From positions 1 to 64,000 of the forward strand of contig JAKSZP010013303.1 in NCBI GenBank assembly GCA_022478985.1: 64,000 bases of DNA, read 5' to 3'. Source of the DNA: Massospora cicadina. Taxonomy: Eukaryota > Entomophthoromycota > Entomophthoromycetes > Entomophthorales > Entomophthoraceae. Both the position numbers and the translations under genes were made by a program. Below the pieces are notes generated by a model. That model made no database searches, had not been told where the DNA came from, and saw only the letters and a list, made by a program, of their open reading frames with translations. Shown piece by piece: positions 58,520 through 64,000 of the stretch (position 1 is its first letter; each line of letters opens with the position of its first letter).

Positions 58520-60010
58520 CATGCATCTGTTTTAAGGGATGAATTAAAATCAGCCATTAAATTTGGCGATTTATCCAAGCTAGGCTTACCAAACAAAACC
58601 CTTGGGGCACATACTTTAATACGTCGAGAATCATTTACCAGATATTCAGAACAACAGAAGGATGAAGCTCTGGAGTTTTTTGAACGATATTCCAAAATTT
58701 TCGCCAAAGATATTCAAGATTTAGGTTGTGCAAAAGGAGTCCAGCATTTTGTTGACACTGGGGACCATGCACCTATTAGAATGAGGCCAATTTGGCGCCC
58801 CAGGGCTAGTGACAAAATAGTTGGAGAAGAGCTAGAAAAATTGCTAAAAAGAGGAATGATAGTGCCATCTAAGAGCCCATGGGCCCGTCCAATTTTAATT
58901 GTAAAGAAAAAAGATGGCAGCAATCGAGTTGTGATTGATTATTGATACCTAAATGCCATTACAAAAAAGGATTCCTATCCTTTGCCTAGAATTATTGATA
59001 CTTTGGATCGTCTGGGAGGGGCGAAATACTTTACTGCAATGGACCTTATCTCAGAATATTGGCAAATTGAACTGCCTCAAGAGGAGCAGGAGAAGTGCGC
59101 AATGATTGCTACTCGAGGACTAATTCAACCGATGTGCATGCCACAGGGGCTGGCAATGCACCAGCAACTTTTCAACAAGCAATGCACACAATTTTGGGGG
59201 ATCTAAAGTTTATCCAGCGTACTGGTTTATTTGGATGATATCAAAGTCTTTTCATGAACGTTTTCTGAACATTTGGAGCACCTTGAACAAGTGTTTGAAT
59301 GATTGTTGAAGGCTAATCTGAAGATAAAACCTAGGTAATGTCAATTCTTTAAGGAACAATTGGAATATTTTGGGCTTGTTATTGACGCCAAAGGCTTGTG
59401 GCCTCAACCTCAAAAGGTGGAGGGAATTACCAAGATGCAACCTCTGACGAGTATGAGGGATGTCTAAGTGTTCTTAGGCATGGTAGGGTACTATCAAAAA
59501 TTTATAGAAGGGTTTGCAAGGATTGCTGAGCCCCTATTCCATTTGCTGCAAGGAGGAGTTTGATTTTGCTGGGCAGAAGTATGCCAACTTGCCTTTGAGG
59601 CTTTGAAAACCAGAATGAGCTCCGCGCCTATCCTTTGATATCCAGATTTCAGTAGGCCTTTTATCATACAAACTGACGCCTCATTGACTGCAATTGGGGG
59701 AGTGCTATCTCAGATTGTGGAGGATGATGAGGAGCATCCGGTTGCTTATTGCAGCAGGATGCTGAATAAGCATGAGCGTAATTATACAGTGACTGAACAA
59801 GAGTGTTTAGCCATAATCTACGCATGTAAACAAATTTTGGGTTTACATTCATGGCACCAAACTTTAAGTAGTAATGGATCATAGCTTGTTAAGATGGCTC
59901 CCCAACCTCAAGGAACCTGAAGGACGATTAGCCCACTGGGCTTTAAAATTACAAGCATATGATTATGAAATTATTCATAGAGCTGGAGTGGCCCATCAAA
60001 ATGCAGATGT
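58520..60010 (+). pseudogene. Element D reverse transcriptase and RNase H
   Basis: Fingers: EELEKLLKRGMIVPSKSPWA, ILIVKKKDGSNRVVIDY followed by a stop, then LNAITKKDSYPLPRIIDTLD (58945-59010). Palm: FTAMDLISEYWQIELPQEEQ (59029-59090) and the catalytic YLDD intact at 59228-59239. Thumb/connection: QLEYFGLVIDAKGLWPQPQK and VFLGMVGYYQKFIEGFARIA. RNase H: IIQTDASLTAIGGVLSQIVE (59663-59722), HPVAYCSRMLNKHERNYTVT, then a frameshift near 59845 and MDHSLLRWL / LKEPEGRLAHWALKLQAYDY. Around eight stops or frame changes. RT copies the RNA into cDNA in the particle and RNase H degrades the template; neither could be made intact here. Confidence 0.9.
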
Positions 60011-61260
60011 ATGATCAAGACCTCCTATTGTAGCTGTACTGAGCAGTTTGGCTGATGAACCTCATGAAAAGATGATTAAATGGAAATATGAAGATGAGCC
60101 AACTGAAGTGAAAAAAGCGATCAAAAAAGCATTAACTGACACTGAGTATCAGATGGAGTTTTATACAAGCTCAGGCCCAATGGGCAGCATCAGAAATTTC
60201 CCAAAACCTTCTGACCGAATGGAAATTATTACACAAGTGCACAAGGCCATGTGGCACGGAGGATTAACCAAAACGCTAGAATTAATTTGGTCAAATTACT
60301 ACTGGGATTCAATGAGATTTGATATTCAAGATGTACTTGAAAAATGTCATTTCTTGCCAAATGACAAAACCTATGAAGTCAAATGTGAAGTGTTGTTTAA
60401 TTAAACCCAACTGGGAAAGTATACCACATTGATAGATGTAGTCAGCCCTTCGCCTGTGAGCAGCCTAGGCAACAAATACATAATTGTTGCTATCAACCAT
60501 CTAACAAAATGGGTGGAAGCAAAAGCAATCTTTGATGTTGGGGACTTAAAATACTGCCAAATTCATTATGGTTAATATAATTTACAAGCACAGATGCCCA
60601 CAGAAGATCTTGATGGATGTGGCACAAATTTTACTGCTCAGATGGTACAACTGTTAAATGAGTTGATGTCTATCAAAGGAGTGTTATCAACACCGTACCA
60701 TCCTGAGACTAATGGTATGGTAGAGCGAGTGAATGGCACTCTAGTCAGCATTTTATGCAAAAATGCAGCCTTAGAGCCTTTGCAATGGGCTACCTCTATT
60801 AGTGCTGCCATGTTTGCGTACAATATTGAACACCACAGCAGTACTAGCCACTCTCCATTTTGACTTCTGTATGGTAGACAGCCATCTCTGCCTCCATTAT
60901 TATATTCAGTACTCACTTCAACTGAAGCAATTAGCCCAAAGAATAATTTATATTGAGCAGCTAGCGAAGACCTTAATCAGGTTGCAATCTGAAGCTTACC
61001 AAAATGTGATTAGTCAGAAAAACTAGTCAAAAGAGCTATGATGACACTAAACGAGCAGCAGTGACTAAATTTAAAGAGGGAGAATTTGTAGTATATTGTG
61101 ATATTCATAGCGCAGGCCGCGCACACAAGCTTGCCTCACTTTGGAAAGGTCCGTTTATTATATTGGAGAAATCATCCAAAGACATATATACATAAAGGAT
61201 CAAGGCAGCTAGGTTGTGAGTCAAGTACATGCTAAGTTCCTTCATCCTTATCATAAAGAA
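60011..61260 (+). pseudogene. Element D integrase
   Basis: The zinc-binding N-terminus is at 60235-60360 (HKAMWHGGLTKTLELIWSNY, DIQDVLEKCHFLPND); the second Cys of the HHCC set is lost. Catalytic core: TTLIDVVSPSPVSSLGNKYI, VAINHLTKWVEAKA (60420-60525; the first Asp is present in LIDVV). Then TEDLDGCGTNFTAQMVQLLN (about 60600-60660), and STPYHPETNGMVERVNGTLV (60690-60750, with the Glu present). A GPFIILEKSSKDIY module follows near 61150-61185 and HPYHKE ends the reading. No chromodomain follows. Frame changes lie near 60405, 60575 and 60865. Confidence 0.88.
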
Positions 61261-61440
61261 TAAAAAAATATAATAATAAAAAGAAAGTAAAAAAGAATAT
61301 TAAAATAAGAGAAAGGTATAAGAAATAATGTATAATAATATTAATAATAATAAAACATTAAGAATATAGAAAAGTTTAAATAAGTAAAATATAAGTATTT
61401 ATTCAAAAATGTGGCCTCGTCTTTATTAAAAAAAGAAACT
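61259..61440 (+). repeat. A-rich tract of element D
   Basis: Runs of A and (aat)n-like repeats (aataataataataaaac near 61331-61350) between the integrase end and the polypurine tract. A comparable tract is kept in E. Confidence 0.7.
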
Positions 61441-61653
61441 CATCTTTGGGAGGGGGAGAAGAGTAAAATTGAAGCCAATGGGGCTAGTTCAAGATTTCCA
61501 AAGGTTGCTAGAGCCTCAGCAGGCATAGAAGAAACGAAGGTAAATGCATGAACTAGCTGTAGCATTCAGCTATTAACGTAGCATCTTATTCTGAAGGTTT
61601 AAAATTTGTATGTTGTGACCAAGAGAAAACAAATATCTCCACTTTTATTCAGT

Positions 61654-61667
61654 CAAGGAGGGGGAAG
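61654..61667 (+). promoter_or_regulatory. Polypurine tract of element D
   Basis: caaggagggggaag lies directly before the 3' LTR at 61668. It is the same as in E. Confidence 0.9.
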
Positions 61668-62506
61668 TGTTGAATGGTTGACTGGATATAAATCGTTGGT
61701 AATTATAAATCAAAAATATCCTAAGTATATCTAAACTTGGGATTTGTGGCCTAGCAATTCCACTTGATAATATTCAACTATGATGACATGGGCACGGGGG
61801 CTTTGTTGGTTTAGTTGGACCTATAATAATAGCTGACTAAATAACTAAGGCACGTGGGCTTTTTTGGTCTATGTCAAAATTAGTTTCTAATGTCAATCGA
61901 GTTTTTGATTAAATTAATTACTAATTAGTGGTATGAATCGCCTTGGTATGTGCTGCCAATTGCTTGAGATGAGTATTGGTTCAGCTATTTGCAGACACAT
62001 TAGAAACGCTGTCTTGAGTATATTTCCAAGTTTGAGACTGACTATGAGACGTTTAGGATGTTTTGAGTTAAATGGATTGTAGACCCTCAAACAAGCTTGT
62101 TACTTTCTCTGGCCAAGTGCCATTAAATTTGAGGCGTCATGGGTAAATTTTGGTGAACATTGAACCCTATAAATTATCCCAAGTTAATACTAATAAAATA
62201 ATCAAATATCAATAATCAAGTACTGATCATCAATATTCCTACAGTTCTGTAGTTTAATTTATAAGCTTTTAGTATTAATAATTTACATTGTATTAAGTTG
62301 AGGATTTACTTGGGATCAGGAAGATCAGGGCAGCGTGCCATTGTCTAAGTAATGATAGAAGAATACAACTTCAAGTAGAATTACCAAGGAGTTATATCTT
62401 AACTATAGTCACCATCTAGTCTGTTGTCTTCATACAATAGACATTCAAACCTCCGCCTTACTGCATAAAAAGAACCAGCCATCCTTAATAATCCAAAAAT
62501 TCAACA
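61668..62506 (+). repeat. 3' LTR of element D
   Basis: 839 bp, TGTTGAATGG to ATTCAACA, followed by caacc (62507-62511). This is the same length as the 5' LTR. Confidence 0.95.
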
Positions 62507-62551
62507 CAACCCTTACAGCGGATCTCAATGATATCGCGAAAATTATAACAG

Positions 62552-62567
62552 TGGTACTCACTAGAGG
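62552..62567 (+). promoter_or_regulatory. Primer-binding site, array C unit 2
   Basis: tggtactcactagagg starts 2 nt after the central LTR end (62550). It matches 50330 with two differences. Confidence 0.7.
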
Positions 62568-62614
62568 GGCCCCATTGATTAGCCTTAAAATCTAAAAATC
62601 TCCAGTCGCTGGCT

Positions 62615-63530
62615 ATGTCTCATAAAGCCTGCATTGCTGGGGAATCTTCATGAAGCACTGCACCAGCCAAATATGAGGAACTCAAGCTCACTTTAGATGA
62701 GGTGCTTAAGAAACAGGATGAACTTCTTCAAGAATGGCTGCTGTTATGCACCAGCTTGATAGCACGTTTAGTTAAATGCAAATTCATGGATAACAAAACA
62801 AGGAAATAAACAATCGTTTGGATGACACCACCAAAAGTCTTCAACAGGCTGATTGTAAATTGAACAGTCCTCTCAGCTCTTTTATTGGAAAAAGGAAGGA
62901 TGACAAAGGGCACAATATGAGGAGGAATACGATGCTGGTCGGAGCTACTACATTCATGATGGTAGCTCTGGATATGATTATAAGCCAGAGCGCCATTTCC
63001 TCAAGTGATGGTAGTGCTACCCATGGAAGAAGTCCATACTACCTTTGAAGCAGCGGACATTCTAACTTCTACTGGAGCATCTTCTCATTGAGAAGCTGCT
63101 TTTGGATCTTGACTCATTCCTTAGTATACCCCAAAAAGTCATAAACGGGATGAGAGGTCAATACTGAGAAGATGCCTCCATTCGATAGAAATGGGAATAT
63201 CCATGGCTTCTTCAAACAATTTTAATTTGAAGCAAAAGTTACATCCAATCAATGGAAAGCAAAACTGTTGAAATCTTCCTTGATGTTAAGAGTGCTGATT
63301 AAGTCACCTGCTATCTTCTGAGAATCTCTGTTACCCACTGGGATGTAAAAGATACCATGATTCAACTGTTCAGGGCGTCAGGATTTGAGATAATAATTGT
63401 ATCAAATTCCCATCTTCTGAATCAGGCCGTGCCAATTTGGTCATCAAACCTACCTGAGCTAAATCTATTTCAGGATCATCCTCACCTAATCCTGAGTCAC
63501 GTGGGGCGGCATCTCCATCCATTCAGTCAA
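62615..63530 (+). pseudogene. Array C unit 2 gag (partial)
   Basis: The start MSHKACIAGESS (near 62615) aligns with unit 1 (MSNQACFACESS). It continues YEELKLTLDEVLKKQDELLQ (coiled-coil-like). A later piece reads SSDGSATHGRSPYYL, and near 63180-63230 a block comparable to GNIHGFFKSFEF is found with changes (GNIHGFFKQF-like). Stops are frequent. Similarity to unit 1 fades near 63530, where another LTR-like boundary begins. Confidence 0.65.
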
Positions 63531-63535
63531 GTGAG

Positions 63536-63789
63536 TGACGCTATCCATTAAGGACGCCCATGAGGAGGCCATTCCAGAAGATCAGTAAAGATCCTAATTG
63601 GATGAGGCCCTGATGATCCCAAAGGCACCGAGTCCCAATGCACCCTATAAATATCAAAGCCTTTTAGTTTAGTAAAACATTTAGTATTCTAACCCATTTT
63701 CCCGTTTCCTCCTTGGTGCTCTTTACAATTTTTCCAGCTTTGAGCCACTGTGAACCCCGACGTCAGTCCAAAGAACTGTAGTGCCAACA
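63536..63789 (+). repeat. Possible further LTR end
   Basis: A TATA-like ctataaatatc lies at about 63644-63654, and the block ends gtgccaaca at 63789. It is followed after 4 nt by tggtgctcactatagg (63794), the same primer site as the C units. The start (tgacgctatcc at 63536) is a guess. It suggests another gypsy element whose body lies past the window end. Confidence 0.4.
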
Positions 63790-64000
63790 GAAGTGGTGCT
63801 CACTATAGGGGGGTCTGAGCTGACCTAAGTAAAAACGTCTATCACAAAAAAGGAAACCCATAGCAGCCCTGACGACCAAATGACTGGTCAATTGAGGAAC
63901 ATTACACGATGGGTTAGTACCTCTTAATATGCAATACTGACCTTGTAGCTGGAAAGGCTAGAATTTTGCGCCGCCTTTCAACTCTCGCTGACCTCCCTAG

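Larger units (their letters stand above)
55289..62506 (+). mobile_element. Ty3/gypsy element D, most complete in the window
   Basis: Two LTRs of exactly 839 bp (55289-56127 and 61668-62506) with terminal inverted repeats TGTTGAAT/ATTCAACA, and a perfect CAACC duplication (55284-55288 and 62507-62511). The order is gag-PR-RT-RNase H-integrase, then an A-rich tract and polypurine tract. In the first ~235 bp the LTRs differ at about 10%, with transitions and transversions about equal, so D is older than E although their LTRs are the same family. No chromodomain was seen. About a dozen stops and frameshifts inactivate it. Confidence 0.95.
54779..62550 (+). repeat. Central LTR of array C, split by element D
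   Basis: 54779-55288 and 62512-62550 together give about 549 bp, matching the 557-bp left LTR. The start reads TATCATGATTC, where the terminal TG has mutated to TA. TATATAAG lies at 55084-55091 and AATAAA at 55172-55177. The split occurs at caacc, duplicated by D. Confidence 0.85.
49772..64000 (+). mobile_element. Tandem Ty3/gypsy array C (shared central LTR)
   Basis: Left LTR 49772-50328, first internal region 50329-54778, a central LTR (54779-55288 plus 62512-62550, split by D), then a second internal region from 62551 that restarts with the same primer site and gag. The central LTR is therefore the 3' LTR of unit 1 and the 5' LTR of unit 2. Its LTR family is related to that of B. Unit 1 lacks integrase. 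The right end lies outside the window or is cut by yet another LTR ending at 63789. Confidence 0.85.

Noticed and set aside
55289..62506. RIP-like (C-to-T) mutation as the cause of LTR divergence in D
   Set aside because: In the first ~235 bp transitions and transversions are about equal, so there is no transition excess.
1..64000. CRISPR arrays, tRNA or rRNA genes, bacterial operons
   Set aside because: No regularly spaced short repeats, no cloverleaf-like or rRNA-like sequence noticed, and the gene content is eukaryotic retrotransposon.

Overview
This 64-kb window is eukaryotic and is almost entirely a nested graveyard of retrotransposons. I recognise three classes. Ty3/gypsy LTR elements account for at least seven insertions (here M, B, E, J, K, L, D) plus a tandem array (C). 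There is one Ty1/copia-like remnant (N). Non-LTR (LINE) elements are H (two copies), I, and a short ORF1-only family G (two copies). I see no convincing intact host gene, rRNA, tRNA, CRISPR array or prokaryotic signal. The mixture of fungus-type gypsy lineages, a chromodomain integrase and L1/Tad-like LINEs with a C-terminal zinc finger suggests a large TE-rich genome. A filamentous fungus (rust-like or early-diverging) is my guess, but no host gene confirms it. All element letters are names I gave for use in this report.

Layout. 1-9450: old plus-strand gypsy M (protease near 1420-1650; RT/RNase H/integrase 7051-9260). It is interrupted by G copy 1 (2260-7031), which is itself interrupted by gypsy B (2862-5717). 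9960-11100: copia-like RT and RNase H (N). 12427-17696: LINE H copy 1, plus strand, with a 17-bp target duplication. 18191-22490: a probable LTR split by gypsy E (18545-22222, minus strand, gag only, perfect 5-bp TSD). 22491-25200: mostly unassigned AT-rich DNA, with one candidate 99-codon ORF. 25211-27112: G copy 2. 27130-32470: LINE I, plus strand. 32900-35200: gypsy J, minus strand. 35978-41241: LINE H copy 2, minus strand, with an 18-bp perfect TSD. 41420-45750: gypsy K, minus strand. 46140-49771: chromodomain gypsy L, minus strand. 49772-64000: tandem array C (LTR, internal, shared LTR, internal). The shared LTR of the array is interrupted by gypsy D (55289-62506), which has two 839-bp LTRs and TSD CAACC.

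How the parts relate. Exact target duplications allow the insertion order to be read: M before G1 before B, and C before D. The internally deleted element E and its relative D share an LTR family. The gag start codon of both lies only about 10 nt after the LTR, inside the expected primer-binding site. G carries only an ORF1-type protein with a zinc-binding Cys cluster, yet shares a 3' tail with LINE H, so it may have been mobilised by H-type reverse transcriptase. Every coding region examined carries stops or frameshifts. The longest surviving pieces are the ORF1 and ORF2 C-terminus of H copy 2, the ORF2 C-terminus of H copy 1, and the protease region of D.
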